DNA of 64,000 nt from Ctena decussata (GCA_963989385.1 OZ022501.1:85668979-85732978); one strand, 5' to 3'. Positions 29,708 to 43,214 are shown, counted from the first letter of the stretch. Numbers and translations: made by a program. The notes: generated by a model not told the origin, from the letters alone.

Positions 29708-29940
29708 GAGCCACGACAAAACCAACAAAGTGGCATGTTCGCCCAGCGAAGACTCAGATCAGCCTCAGTATCTGTCCAGTATGATTCGAGTCCATGCTGT
29801 CCGCATGGAGCTAGCTTAGACCCTTAGCTACCCTTTAAGCGCATAGCAAGGACTCTGATTAGACTGGGCGGATGTCCAGGCTGATCTGAGTCTTCGCTGG
29901 GCGCACACGCCACGTTGTTGGTTTTGTCGTGTCGCAGCTC
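29708..29940. mobile_element. Palindromic MITE family M1, copy 1
   Basis: Ends GAGCCACGACA and TGTCGTGTCGCAGCTC. The arms AGACTCAGATCAGCCT and AGGCTGATCTGAGTCT mirror each other around a central TAGCTTAGACCCTTAGCTACC. No coding capacity. Ten copies lie in this window, all right of the Polinton. Confidence 0.88.
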
Positions 29941-30269
29941 ATTTCTTGTTTTCTATGTTGGGCGATACAGCGCATCTAAAAAGGGGTCTACTCATGAAAG
30001 GCAGAAGTTTGTCTTGGACGAACAAATTGCATATGTGTGCTTTAAGAGATAATTCCTGTTGAGAACGGAGGCAAAAATGCACCCCCCTTAAAGCGTATTT
30101 ATGCACCATAATACCTATATCAGGCGTCTTAGAATGCTGTCTGATCGGAGTCTGCATTGTTTGCCAACATTACCGTTTACTGTTCTGAATAGAGCAACTT
30201 AATAGATGGCAATGGTTCAGGCGAATGTCTTTCGGGCTTTTGAGCTCACCTGAGCTTTTAGGCTCATAG
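29941..30269. other. Gene-free stretch
   Basis: 30145-30170 carries a decayed relative of the variable-stem hairpin flank (TGTCTGATCGGAGTCTGCAT). 30238-30275 has an inverted GAGCTCACCTGAGCTTTTAGG / TAGGTGAGCTC pair. Otherwise nothing is seen. Confidence 0.45.
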
Positions 30270-32065
30270 GTGAGCTCAGAATCTGCTTAAACGAAAGTTT
30301 GTTCGCGATGTGTTGGTCACATGACAAAGATGACCGCTTCGCCCATATAATTATGTCTAAATTCTTGAAAAAAAAACTTCTTCACTAGAACCGATAAGCC
30401 AATGACATTGAAACTTAATTTGGAGCATTGAGGAGTCAGGCCCGTCATAGTTTGATCAAATAATGTTCCTGCGTTGACCTGGACCTAAATTATGGCAAGG
30501 CCTACTTCGGTGCATTATGCATTTAATAATATATGGGAAAATGGTTAAACAGTAGATTTCTCAGAAAACTATTTTAGTCTAAAGTACAATATATTGTATA
30601 TATGGTTAACAAAATAAGCAGGTAAGGAACTCGCACTTTGTATGTTGCATTGAGGACTCGGACCCTTTGTAGTTTGTTCACTTGATAACGCTGAATTGAC
30701 CTTGACCTAAATGATGGCTATTTCAATTTTGTTGCGTTATGCATTTAATGGGAAAAATGTTTTAACAGTCGATTTCTTAGAAACTATTTAGAATCTATCA
30801 GACCAGCACACATGCCGATATTCTTTAGTCTCAGTCATTACCTTTACTATAGCATGTAAACCTGCTAACAAAGATCACTGTACAAGATTTTTACATTTTT
30901 TGATCGGGATATGCTGTGGACTGCTATTTAAGTTTGAGGTAGAATATTTGCTACATATAGTTAACTAAATAAGCAGATGGAAACATTACGTTGCAAATGG
31001 TCAAAATTCATTCTTTAATCTTTGTCCAAGGTCACAGATTCTGTCGCCCGTCAACATTTTCAAATATCTAAATATCTTCTCCGCTGAGGCCACCCGGGCC
31101 GATTGAAGCCATATTCAATGTGGAGTCTCCCTGGGTCAGGTGGACGAAAGTTTATTCAGTTTGTGTTGGTCACAGTACCAAGGTGGCTGCCTTGACAACA
31201 TATGATACAAATAAAAGACCGTTTAAAATCTTCTTCCCCAGAACCGAAATGCCAGTGACCTTGAAACTTTGTATGTTGCATTGGGGACTCAGGCCCTACA
31301 AAGTTTTTCAACTGATGACTCTGCGTTGACGTTGCTTGAATTAATGGCAAGGTCCACTTTGGCTCGTTATGTTTTTATATGGGAAAATGCTTAAACAGTA
31401 GATTTTTCAGACACTATTTAAGTCTAAGGTATAATATTAGGTATAGATGATAATCTAAATGTGGAGACGAAGACATTATGTTACTAACGCTCAAGTGTTA
31501 TTTTTTGACCGTTGCTCCAGGTCACCGAGATTCCGTCCCCTGTCGACAATTTCAAAAGTCTTCTCCCTTGAAGCCACTTGGCAGATTGAAGCCATATTTC
31601 ATGTGGAGCCTTCCTTGGTCTGGTGAACGAACGTTCAGGATGTGTTGGTCACACGGCCAAGATAGCCACCACGCCTGTATATGGTAAAAATTCTTTAGAA
31701 ATCTTCTACTCCAGAACCGAAAGGCCAATGACCTTGAAACTTTTTATGTAGCACTGGAGGCTCATGTTCATCATACTTTGATCAAATGATGACTCTGCAT
31801 TGACCTTGGCCTAAATTATGGCAAGGTCTATTTTGGCGTGTTATGCGTTTATATGGCAAATGCTTATACAGTGGCTTTCTCATAAACTGTTTAAGCCTTA
31901 CGTATGATATGTGGTATAAATGCTTTACTCATAGAGCAGATAGAAACATAATGTTTCAAAACATCAGGGTCATTTTTTGACCTTTGTTTCAGGTCACTGA
32001 GAGTCTATTGCCCGTCAACATTTTCAAACATTTTTTCTGCAGCCACTAGGCCGACTGAAGCCATT
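30270..32065. repeat. Tandem repeat, period about 478 bp, roughly 3.7 copies
   Basis: The anchor TGTGTTGGTCAC occurs near 30309, 31162 and 31641, TTGAAACTT...GCATTG near 30409, 30636 (truncated copy), 31262 and 31737, and ATTGAAGCCATAT near 31100 and 31585. Full units are about 478 bp and the second copy is internally deleted. Frames inside are short and differ between copies, so no gene is called. Confidence 0.8.
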
Positions 32066-32690
32066 TTTTTTATTTTATAGAAACTTGATCAAACTTGCTG
32101 ATAACCAGGATAGGCATAAGCTCTTCGATGAGTTCGAAATTCGACAATATTTTACTTTTTTTCTTGGAGTTACTTGCCCTTAAGTACTTACATAGCACAC
32201 ATTTGATCCTGTCACGGGCATACTGACTTTAATTTTTCTCATCAAACTTGCCGATAACTAGGACAGGCATCAAATATCAAACAAATTCATTATTCATCCA
32301 TATTGTAATATTCACCTTCGAGTTACTTACCACTGAATGCAGAGGATGAATGGACACATGTGAGCTACAGGACCAATGGTCCTCTGGTTTAAAACGGAGG
32401 CAACTTTTATGAATTCCTGTCTGCGAAACCCTTTACTGAACTTTACTTTATCGAAGGAATTTGTTCCTAGTGTTGACCCATTTAGAAGAGAGGCAAACAT
32501 AAAACAGTATATTTGCTTCCCCTTAAAATGTACCTATTGACCTTTGACCCCAGATAAAACTTCTTTCAGAGCAGTCTGATCGGGTTCTACATTGTTGGCA
32601 CTGTTCTGGATAGTTGACATTGAATTTACTAGATGGAAGCGGTTAAGATGACTGATTATGCACATACTTCCATAGGGAACACTACTATTT

Positions 32691-32912
32691 GAGCCGCGAC
32701 ACGAGAAAGCCAACAAAGTGGTTGTGTGCCCAGCACAGACTCAGATCAGCCTGGGCATCCGCCAAGTCTGATCAGAGTCTTTGTTGTCTGCATATAGGTA
32801 GCTTGGACCCATAGCTACCTTTTAAGCGCTTAGCGAAGAGTCTGATGCCCAGGCTGATCTGAGTCTGCGCTGGGCGCTCAACCACATTGTTGGTTTTCTC
32901 GTGTCGCGGCTC
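32691..32912. mobile_element. Palindromic MITE family M1, copy 2
   Basis: GAGCCGCGACACGAGAAAGC ... TTTCTCGTGTCGCGGCTC, with near-perfect ends. It is about 222 bp, slightly shortened in the second arm relative to the 235-bp copies. Confidence 0.9.
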
Positions 32913-34232
32913 ATTTTGTTTTTGCCTGCTTTCTCAACTGAGCTCAGCATTACTCCTCTGAGAGAAATTCTTTCCTTTACGAGTTGATTCCTTTCGCGGA
33001 AGGGCTAAATATGCAGGAAAGCAAACAGTAGGTCCAAAATGATGTTTCACTTTGAAAACTAGCTGGAAAAGATGTAGGTGTACCCATACACCTTGATAAT
33101 TGCACCGTTAGAGAGTCCGAATGCTTATGAAAAACACTGTAATTAAGGTTATCTCAATATCTTCGCATCTTACAAACAAGTTATCCAATACTTTTTAAAT
33201 AATGTATGATATATGAGTAAAGTATATCTCGGCAATTAGTAATGTCAGTTATAGTAAGAGGCGCTATAAGCGGTCTTTGCAATAGTTTTCTCAGGGGGGT
33301 ACAAGGAAGTACTTAGGCATCATCATTCGTGTGACAAGAAACCATACAGCAAACATTTCGAAAAGTGGGCCCCTGATGTTTTACTATATATGTTTAGCTC
33401 AATAACATGTAAGCGCTTTGTGGCGGCCGTATAATAAGAGTGTAGTCTTTATATATACTGTATATATGGTTTCCCCCTAATGGGTCTTGTAAGCAATTTA
33501 GAGTCAGTTTGAAAGTAAAGTCCTGGTCATAACGGTGCTAGATAGAGCAGGGACAGTGTTATACTTCAGGAGAATCAAGTCTGCAACTTCTACCTCTCTT
33601 CCAGTAGGGTTGACTCCGGTAGGAGCAAATTCTTTAGTAAAACCCATTTTCGGAAGGGTTTATTCAGGAAGTAAACAGCAAGCTGTCAAGTTGTTACCCT
33701 TCGTGGTTAAAATGAAGAAGAAAAAAAATTGGTGTACATGTATATCCATAACCTTTCAATGCTCATAGTACGCATTCGATTTTAGCTCGCGTAAACAAAA
33801 ATGCAGGAAGAGAAGATACCTGCCTTGGTGCAGTAGTCAATGTTAGCTCAAATGCGTACGTGGCTTGTTCAGACTTGTCCGAACGTTTATTGATACCCGA
33901 TATCTTTCTGAGCAAAACAAGCCTTATATTCTCTGTTTTCCCCGTTTGTTTATTTGATAACATGAATTGTCTTAGAATTTATATGCAACAGCGGGTGTTA
34001 ATTGATTTTTCATCGATCCTGCGACAGCAATTAAGTTAAACAAATATATAATTGAGAGCAAATGTAATCTACTGAACTATTTCTGTTTGTCATGCGAAAA
34101 GAGTTTGCAAGGATTCCGTAGACAGCATCTGTGTTTTGTTATTCGAAACTTAGGCTGTATTGGTAAATGTTTTTTTTTTTGTTTTTTTTCTTCATTTTTT
34201 AACAAAGGGGAATTGTTTTTGTGACATGACAT
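32913..34232. other. Gene-free stretch with dispersed-repeat fragments
   Basis: 32955-33050 and 33610-33720 share the AAATTCTTT / GTTGACTCC / AAGCAAACAG context seen near 29346, i.e. pieces of one dispersed repeat. The frames at 33535-33768 and 33763-33963 have no recognisable domain. Confidence 0.45.
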
Positions 34233-34340
34233 CCCAGCATGCACATGACGGCAAAATGACGTCGAACTGACATCGCTGCGACGTGATGACGTCGCATCGA
34301 TTTCAGTCCGTCGTCATTTTGACATCGTGTGCATGCTGGG
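34233..34340. mobile_element. GACGTC-rich MITE, copy 2
   Basis: 108 bp from CCCAGCATGCACATGACG to CATCGTGTGCATGCTGGG. The ends are inverted repeats and the interior is GACGTC/GACATC-rich and partly palindromic. Confidence 0.82.
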
Positions 34341-35692
34341 ATCCTATCTGCTTTCCTGCACGACAAAGGCCTTGGAAAAATTTCAGCACTGAAAGAAAAG
34401 GATTTGCCATTAGGGCAGCAATTTGTTTCCTTAAGACAAGTTCTCTCATGTTTAAGGCTCAGATCATTTGCGACTTCTCGATTGGCAAGATGTTTCTAGC
34501 CGGACTAGTAAATTTACTACTTTTCATACAAGAAAGTTAACGAAAATGATGGTGGAACATGTAACAAGTAGATCAGACTGAAGGTACTGGATTTGTTTTA
34601 TTAAATTAGTTTGAAAATCGTATCATTATTGAAACATCTTATGCAATAAATAATTAAAGTGTACTGAGGAAATAAAGAGTGTAAACAACTAACAAGTTTT
34701 TATTTTAATTTATTCCATACATAATTATTCTTTATACTTGATTTCAAACTTGTTAATTTCAGAATGATTTAATCTTATCAAACTGTAATATAGTTGCGTT
34801 GTAATACTTTTTAGTTTCCAATACACTTTTTGGCAAGATAAAGGCTGGTACATGTATATTCATGCTGATGTAAACTTTACATCTGAGATTGGGTAAACCA
34901 CACTTCTATGTTTTTTTTTTGGTTGGTAACAGTTTTCAAGATAATATTTGATATCAACTTTAGATGCTTTACCTTTTCTTGCAAAAACGATTATGAACTG
35001 TTTACTGAGGTACGTGACATTCAAAGCTACATATATATGTGTTAATACTTAATTGAACAAAATACAATCTACAGTGTAAACCTAGAATTTTATTCGTTTG
35101 AATCGCTACCCTGACAGGCATTTGTAGTTTTCAATTTATCTGTCTATCTCTCGATACTGAGACGATCATTTTCTGATCATCACCTCAGGTAATTGAAACA
35201 GTTCGTAATCTGAATTCTCGCTTTTACCTTAATAAAATCCAGTGTCTGATACTTTTTATAGTCTATCAGCCTTGAAAGCATGTGCTACTAATGTTTCTTT
35301 TTTTCTTTGCAAATGGCCACCACCGTCTAGAAGTCTGCTAACTGCTAAAACTCATGCAATTTTAATGATTCGCAACAGGCATTGCAACCTTCATTCTTTT
35401 CAGAAGCTAACATATGTGCATAACCAATGAACATGCGTAATAGAATTGTAAAAACAAGTTAGTATACAGCATATACAGGCAAATATATCATTACATAAGG
35501 AAGTTAACAAATGATATTAACCGCACCACGACAATAGTTGCGAACTCTGTTAAGTTTGTACACCGGATCAAAAACCGTTGTGAAATTCTCAATGTAAAGT
35601 TTTACTCTTTAATTTCATAAAGCAGCGCTATTGATATCGCATTTTTATCAACGCATTCCGGGTTGGAATCTCGACGAAGTTCATAGCAATGC
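34341..35692. other. Gene-free, AT-rich stretch with part of a local duplication
   Basis: 35345-35560 (ACTCATGCAATTTTAATGAT, then CGCAACAGGCATT and later ACCGCACCACGACAATA) resembles 36700-36870 (ACTCATGCAATTTTAATGTG, GCAACAGGCGTT, ACCACGCCGCGAGAAAGA). The two are diverged copies of one segment in the same orientation. No gene is seen. Confidence 0.5.
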
Positions 35693-36088
35693 TTATGAGG
35701 TTGAGTCGGTGCGTTGTATAAGAATGGTTGCTCCCCCTTCCACTACTTTTAGAATTACGTTCCTTGGATTTTTTACTATGTTTGTGCGGGCCATTACTTG
35801 GTAATCGTTTGGGATATATTGATGAAACTTATAGGCTGCACTCCACAGTTTTTTTATAGCTTGGTGACTCCACAGGGGGTCAGCCAAACAAAGAGACATT
35901 CCAGCCTGATTGAATGCATAAACTATTCTTTTTTTTCTCTTTGAATGAGCTGTACATAGGCCTAAATACACTTTATAGCCATTTATAACCCCTATAAGGT
36001 CCTTATATGAGTATTGTTGCAGAGAAAAATGACATCCCACACACTTTTTGGGGCCAGAAAATTTCTTAAGAATTGCATTATCACCCAT
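35693..36088 (-). CDS. Uncharacterised ORF, possibly real or repeat-borne (131 aa)
   Basis: This is the longest open frame outside the Polinton that is not obviously a repeat by-product. It begins MGDNAILKKFSGPKKCVGCH, has C16/C19 followed by later C and H residues (LGLCTAHSKRKKR) that could hold a metal, a middle rich in K, W and Y, and ends VVEGGATILIQRTDSTS. I do not recognise a family. It lies between two copies of a duplicated segment (35345-35560 and 36700-36870), and the DNA near 36500-36560 (GGTAGCTCCCCCTTAC) echoes that near 35727-35745 (GGTTGCTCCCCCTTCC). It may therefore be carried by a mobile or duplicated unit, or be a terminal exon. No splice structure could be confirmed. Confidence 0.3.
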   Translation of the reverse strand: MGDNAILKKFSGPKKCVGCHFSLQQYSYKDLIGVINGYKVYLGLCTAHSKRKKRIVYAFNQAGMSLCLADPLWSHQAIKKLWSAAYKFHQYIPNDYQVMARTNIVKNPRNVILKVVEGGATILIQRTDSTS

Positions 36089-37067
36089 GCTCTACTCAAG
36101 AGCAGGAAAATTTTTTCGCTTAAAGCCTACAGATTTACCTAGATGGCTTACAGATGATCACTGTCAACTGCAACTGAATACCTGCCAGCCGTTCAGATTT
36201 TCTGCTATTCTTAATTGAAAATGAGCACTATCATTTTCAAAATTGTATTTCGTGCTTTATTAATGCAGCCATAGTTTCGCATCCATGCCGCATAGTGATT
36301 GGATGGTTTTCGAGGTTAGAAATAAATTCAAATTTTACTTTCCTGACACATGCTCAGTCAAAGGGAGGAAAAGTTTCCTGCATATAAGGAGCTAAAAAGA
36401 TTTTATAGCCCAAGATACAATCCAACCCTCAAATATTAGCATTTTTGTCCCTGGCCAAAAGTGCGAAACTGTGATTGGCAACCTATAAGCAATCTGTATT
36501 AGATTGAGACTGTGGGTTGAGTAGGAGGATGGTAGCTCCCCCTTACTTAACTTTGGAGGGTACTGACGGGTGTATATTGTCCCGCTTGCGGTGCTCTTGT
36601 TAGTCCATGTAATCAAAATTGATATTGCTGAACGTAAAAGCTGCCACTGGTTCGAAACAGATTTTTAAAGAAAGAGATAAAAGACAAGAAATTCTGATTG
36701 CAAAGACTCATGCAATTTTAATGTGTCGCAACAGGCGTTTTATCCTTAATGTGTTCCTGGAGCTCACACTAATGTATAATAAATGAACATGCGCGTAGAA
36801 TAATAAAATAGATGATGTGAGAATTATTATACAGCAATGAACAATAATAACCACGCCGCGAGAAAGAATGTCTTACAAATCTTACAAATTGAAGCCCCAA
36901 TGTCTGCCCCACACTCCCAGTATTTTATGATAATGTCCTTTCCATGGCGCAAACTTCTGATACAGATCCCAATTGTTGTATTTTCAAGCATTGGGGGTTT
37001 TCCACTGTACTGCCGTCAACTTTGCTTTCTGTTTTTTTGGTTTGGTCTGAAATAGAAAGTAGGTAAA

Positions 37068-37255
37068 ATCGAGTGAGTGAGTGCGTGCATGAGTGAGTGA
37101 ACTCGGGTTTTAACTTCCCACCAACAACTAGCTCATACGGAGATTGGACCTCGGTTTAAAGCCTTATCCGAAAGACCGGAGAAGCGGGTGATCGATATTG
37201 CGATCCCTGGATTGGTAGTCCAGCGTGTTATCCATTACACTACCGCCGCTCCTAG
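37068..37255 (-). mobile_element. tRNA-derived SINE, family S2
   Basis: On the minus strand a tRNA-like head (37255 downward: GGAGCGGCGGTAGTGTAATG, then CTGGACTACCAATCCAG as an anticodon-arm-like stem) is followed by a body and a tail of (CACT)n-type repeats next to 37068. The T-arm is degenerate and the loop triplet is not that of an ordinary tRNA, so a SINE is favoured over a tRNA gene. Confidence 0.7.
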
Positions 37256-37626
37256 GTAAAATTGAAGATCTGTATGTTTGATACTTTTATGGTTTTTAAT
37301 TTCTGTTGCACATGTACTGACGTATCTAGACAAACCCCGTCAAAACATCACTATACTGACTTCTCATTGGCGTGAGCAGGTAAAATTGTAACCAATCAGA
37401 ACTTATGCGATCGTTTTAAATAGAGCAGGATTTTTAACTATCGTTTTAGAGACGGGATTTGTACATGTAACTTATCGTTTCTTTTGTATTATCGTGTAAC
37501 TATCTGGCTCTTCCGGTCTAACTCTGTTTGGATATTGTCCTTGGTCTAAGAAACAAAAGTGGAGAAATACAGTCAGGTACAGTATTTTAAATTGATTTCA
37601 AACAATAGTGTGAACAATAGAAAAAT

Positions 37627-37753
37627 GAGCCACGACACGAGAATACCAACAATGTGGCTGTGCGCCCAGGGCAGACTCAGATCAGCCTGGGCATCGGATC
37701 TGAGTCTGGGCTGGGCGCACAGCAGCATTGTTGGTTTTCTCGTGTCGCGTCTC
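37627..37753. mobile_element. Palindromic MITE family M1, copy 3 (short form)
   Basis: Only 127 bp. The outer arms are intact (GAGCCACGACACGAGAATAC ... TTTCTCGTGTCGCGTCTC) but the centre is missing, so GGGCATCGGATCTGAGTC joins the arms directly. A hairpin-tip deletion of the palindrome would produce it. Confidence 0.88.
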
Positions 37754-40700
37754 ATTAATGAATAATAGAAACCTGCCCGGTGTTAATCGATGTTTGATGA
37801 AAAGTTTCAGCCTGTGGAAATGCCATTATAGAATAAGCAGACATGGCGACTCAGTTATTTCCTTTCAAATACAGGAACATGCTGATAATCTTTTGTATGC
37901 TTTGTTTTCTCTCCTACTGTTTCGTTTATTCAGTAACATGCCATTTTCTCCTAAGTTTCATGATATAAAAGAACTGAAATTGATTTTACTTTGAATCTGC
38001 AAGACTTAAATAAAGTAACAATTACAAGACTAACTGTCTTAGCCTCATGCATAAGAGCTTGAAAAGTTTACGTCTTCTTAGCCTCATATGTATGATGCTA
38101 AAAAGAGAGAAACTCTTCTTTTCAAGTGTGCTTATTTCGTTGCTAACAATTACACTCGCTTTCAGTCGATTCGGTATATTATGTGTCATGACTCACTGAC
38201 TGACTGACTGATAGATGGCTAGCTAGCTAGCTAGATAGATAGATAAAACAGTAGTTCCGGCTACCACAGACATGGAAAAAGAGTCAGAAGACAAGACGTA
38301 ACTTGTAAATACTTAAGAAACATATTCCGTCCCGTATCCTCGCTTGTGCAAACGCCTCAAAGCCGAAACTTTCAAGCCATCTACACTCCTCCCTCGGATG
38401 TTATTGCAGCTACGACTGTCATTGACAGTAGCCATTGATATGCACCAGGTACACCACGCGAGAACGGTAAGAAATGAAATGTATTGAAATAACAAGTCTT
38501 TCTCTTCTCACCGCTCTCACTGGGAGACCACGCGATATAGACTGAGCTAATGTCTGGGGGGGGGGGGGGGGGGGGGGGGGGGCGTTTAACCCTTAACAAC
38601 CACCCAACCAAGCATAATGTCTGCTTTTAAGAGCTCCTGTATGAACTGCACCTGGTACACGTACAGGACTGTCAGAAATTAATTGAGCGAGGTTTTTATT
38701 GCCATTAGAATGCGAAGTGTCTGTTAAAACGTATCCGCTAAACTCGACGTAAATACAATGTACTGTACACAGGAAATTCCATCATTTTATTGAATTAATT
38801 TTCACAAACATATTTTGTAGGAGCACCACAGAGTGGTCCCAAGTACCACGTATTTATACTGGCGATTTCTGGTCATGTTTAAAAAACAAAAACAATTGTT
38901 TAACCTTGCAAGGTCGTTGGAGCATCACAGATGACTTTACAACAATCTCTATCCACCTTGAGTAGTACTGTCTTCAGCTGCCATATTTGTACTAACAAAG
39001 TCCATTCCTATCCTCTCTTTAATATTGTCTTCCCACCTCTATGTCTACCTCTTCTTCTTTTTCCTTTCACAGTGCGCTTAAGAGTCATAGTATAAAGCCA
39101 GAAGACCTTGAGATGAGGCCAAACTACCTTAGTTTCCGTTTTTTAACCATTGTCAGGAGTTTGTCATATTCTCCAATATGTGTTTGGATTTTTCCGCGAA
39201 CATTTTCATAAGTAACATGGTCCTTGTATGAGATACTCAGTAACCTCCGGCAGCATCTCATCCCAAAGGTCTGCGTTCTTTTCTCTGTTTAATATAAACA
39301 GTGCAGTCTCACAAGAAATCTCTATACAGTAGCTTCAAAGGGATTCAGAAGAAAGTCTTAGAACTTAAAATAAAATCTATATCCAACCGTCAACGTATTT
39401 TATTTAATGAATAACAAATGATTTGAAGCATATTTCTTCCATGTTAAAGTTTGTAAATAGAACGCTTAGGGGAGTTGAAATGAAAGTGAAAAAAATTACA
39501 ACGAAATAGACAGTGTAGAAAATTTATATTTCATTGGTACTAATACGCACTCTCAAAAAGAAAGCGAATGTATTGTTTCCGGTTCCTTGAAGCTCCATGA
39601 GGAATGGAAAAGTAATTGCAAACACATATTCTGTTTTGCCTGTAAAGATGAGACAAACACATAGTCGTCATGAAAAGTTTTGGATATAATTTATACAATC
39701 ATATACATGTACGACATTGAAAAAATGTCATCGGCAGTTATGTTACAAAAAGACTATTATATGTACTTAATTTCAATTATTCATGTCTTCTCGCATTATG
39801 CAATTTCAAACCGTTTAGATTTTTATCAAAATTCTTGTACATCTATGAATATTTGTCGGTTGTCAATATTAGTCAGTTGTTCATTGCCGAAACAGACGTA
39901 TATATACAGAAGGCTTACAAGTAGGAGTGGTTTCACTAAAATATTATAATAATAATCGCGTATTGAATCAACTATGCTTGTTTTCTAGCCTTTCCCTATG
40001 AAACTCGAATCATACATGTACATACGTGTGTCAGTCACCTTCAAGATACTAGACTTACCATCAGGAGTCGTTCCAACAACGTTTGTATTCGAAAAAGGGC
40101 CAGTATTGCACTTGGAGATCACATAAACGATGCTATTTAAAGTCTCCATAGTCCTACCAGCGGTAAAAAACGCCTAAACTCAAATCATTGTAAAAAGCGG
40201 TTCAACCTTCACGTTTGGTAATGAAATGTGGGTTGGTGTGCATTTATTGAGTTATATAACTGGCAAAGAGTAGAGTAAACACGTTTTTGAAAAATAACAA
40301 ATCACTCCACAAAATGCAATTTCCTGTTCTGGTTTTCTGTCTAGCAACGCTATATAAACATAGGCGGGATAGTGATTGGGACGCCACGCCTGTACATTGT
40401 ATTTTTACCATTTTATGAAATCGAAAGTAGGTCATTTTAGTTGCTAACCAAAATGACCCAAATAAGAATTCAAACTCTTTTTATGTGGAACTCGAGGATG
40501 TTCTATTTTTTAAAGCTGGCTAATCACGGTCATTTACAAGTACGAAACTATAGTGAGAAGCTTGCAGTGATACCTCATGATAAAAATTTCCTGCCGATAG
40601 AGCAATGAGGCCTTTAAGCGTTCCAGTTTTTCTTGCATTTGAACTTCAAGTTGATGCTGGTAGTCATTAATCAGTTGTCCTGTCTTCTTTTAGATTCTCT

Positions 40701-40929
40701 GGCTAATTAGCAAATCCTCACCTGGTGTTTTGGCTCTGATTACAAAACGACTGATTTAAAAAGACATTTCTTTCCCTCGAAATGTCATCGTCTCCGAAAA
40801 TAAAGTAGAGGTGTACCCTGCTGTCGTAGGTTTTTAAACTGAGGCAATGCTGATACACATGGATTAATAAGTCGACACACCAGATATCAATTTGCAAACG
40901 GTGCTGATCAGGAATACGACCGGATATTT
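37754..40929. other. Gene-free stretch with simple repeats
   Basis: 38216-38245 is (CTAG)n grading into (ATAG)n. 38556-38582 is a run of 27 G. The frames at 38313-38611 and 39680-39949 cross simple or AT-rich DNA and show no domain. Confidence 0.5.
38556..38582 (+). repeat. Poly-G run (27 G)
   Basis: 27 consecutive G's, able in principle to form G-quadruplexes and prone to length errors in sequencing. Confidence 0.9.
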
Positions 40930-41149
40930 GAGCTGCGAGACGAGAAGCATGTGCGCCCAGCGATGACTCCGATCATCATGGCCATCCGCCCAGCCTGATC
41001 AGAGTCGTTGTGATGCGGGTTGCCTAGACGCTTAGCTTATCTTTATGCGCACAGAAAAGACTCTGATGAGACTGGGCGCATGCCCAAGGCTGAGCTGAGT
41101 CTGCGCTGGGCGCACGCGACATTTTGTTTGTTCTGTCGTGTGGCAGCTT
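40930..41149. mobile_element. Palindromic MITE family M1, copy 4 (diverged)
   Basis: The ends are weaker than in other copies (GAGCTGCGAGACGAGAAGC / TGTCGTGTGGCAGCTT), but the arms TGCGCCCAGCGATGACTC and CTGAGTCTGCGCTGGGCGC are clear. An older insertion. Confidence 0.8.
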
Positions 41150-41997
41150 AATTATACATGTACTGGCTCATTTTTATCTAGTTGGAATGCTCGCTGCCTG
41201 CCGGGCTTACCCATTACATTCTTTCTTTCAAACTTTTGGGAGTTGGCGACGCTGAAATAGTTTAATACAGAAACGCACGTCTGTCGCACTAAATTTAGCA
41301 AAGGTACGTTATATAAAATAATCTTATTTATATTCTTTGTTAAAACATTTTCATCATGCTCATATCTTTAGAATGGCAATTTAATGGCATTTTAATGACA
41401 TGCCATTAATTCATTAATGACAGCCGGAGGGGCTGGAGATATTTAATTAAATTAAATGGTAACAAGGAGTTGTAAATCAGTTCTTGGTACAGGATTTGAT
41501 ATGCAAATTACAAGGTACATTTTCATTGAAACTACTGGGCCGATGTCAGTGCTGGTGGACCATTTATCCCCGGCCAGTAACTGGTGCTTTAGTACTTAGT
41601 GTGTTTTTCTGCTTTGAGAACGGTACTAACATACTGATTTCTGACAACCTTATTAACATGTTTCTTGCAAAATTGTCTAAAAAATCTAAAAAATAAAACT
41701 GACTTGTCAAATCGATGTGAATCTTAGCGGAGTTTGGTTTCCATTGTTTATGTTGTTTTATTGGGTTTTTTTGCCTGTCAATTGTTCTAGTTCAAGGCAG
41801 CTCGTTACTGGTGTACTTGCCTTTCGTCTTTCTTCGGTCATGGTGTTAAGGCAGATGAGTGGGGGACGCCGCATTCGCGATTAAATACGTAGGCGTCTCA
41901 AACCTGATGCCTGCGAATGCTGCGACTCGCCGACTGCGTCCCTTAGAGAGGCATGCTCCCTGCCAATCGGGACCTGCCAATTACTTGTTTGTTTTAT

Positions 41998-42040
<43 letters not shown>

Positions 42041-43214
42041 TGTGTGTGTGTGTGTGAAGGGGGGGGAGAGGGTAGGGGTGTTAAGATATACTGAAGATAT
42101 TAGAGAAATGTGCATTTATATGCGTATTGGGTAATGAATAATTATGTTCCTACTGCATTAAAACTATCGTTAAAAATATGAAATTTAAACCAGGTTCGCC
42201 TTTTGTCAGTCGAGCCATATCTGGACTTAATTGTTTTTTAAATTCTACTATCAACTGGCGAGCATGTCGCCTTTACAATAAAAAATATGAATATTCCGTT
42301 TCCCTTGCTATCATAGGTTTTACATTGAAGTAATTTCGACACACATGCTAACTCGACACACCAGCTAGTAAACATTTGCAAAAATGCTGATCTAGATGAG
42401 AACTGAACCTAAATTGTTTGTTGGCAATTCACTTATTGCTTCAATAAGAGACCACTTTTCTAAATAATTGAATTATTCAACCCAAAAGATGGAAGGACCG
42501 AACCAATTGCTTACATATAAATGACGAAATGGTTGAAATTCTCACCATGCAGTTTTAATGAATTTGAAGCAAAACTTATGCATAAGCAATAATTTATAAA
42601 ATAGAATGATATAAGTCGAGGCATTCAAAAAAAAAAAAGAAAAAAAAAAGGCCGTTGGTTAGCGAATTTTGTGAAAATGCAAAGACAAGGTCAGCCTACA
42701 CACTTGTCTGTTCTGGACAGAGCCTTTTTGCTGATTTGGACTTTCAGAACGCTAAAGGAGGGCGCAATGAGCATTGTAAAGTTCCTTGATACACCATCTG
42801 ATTCATCCTGATGATAGCAACTCTAAAACTTTTCGGCAGCTTACACAAGACATGCAAGGTAAAACTACTCTGAAATAGTTGGATATTGTTCGATCTGCTT
42901 TGACATATATTGACTCAGTAAAAGCAGAGATTCCTGACGAGATGGAGAAAACTTGTCGCAGTATTTGCAATAAAGTTTCCTTAATACGTCTATACCGCCA
43001 TGAAGAGTAATATGTTTAACTACGACAGCAGGACAACAAATACAATGTATCTTATTTTATTTGGTTAACTCTTTTTGAAAGTGGCAAACTTTAATCAATT
43101 TTAGTTAAACTTGAAAGAAAAAATATCCCCCGTACTTGTTGGTCTCATGAATCTTTTATTGCGGACGGCAATTAAGTTTAATTACCTTCCACGTAGGGAA
43201 CTACATAGTAAACT
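41150..43214. other. Gene-free stretch with a dinucleotide repeat
   Basis: 42001-42056 is an interrupted (TG)n microsatellite followed by a G-run. The frame across it is low complexity. 42628-42650 is an A-rich run. No genes are supported. Confidence 0.5.

Noticed and set aside
41859..42134. 91-codon frame across the (TG)n microsatellite
   Set aside because: The product is dominated by the Cys-Val repeat from the microsatellite.
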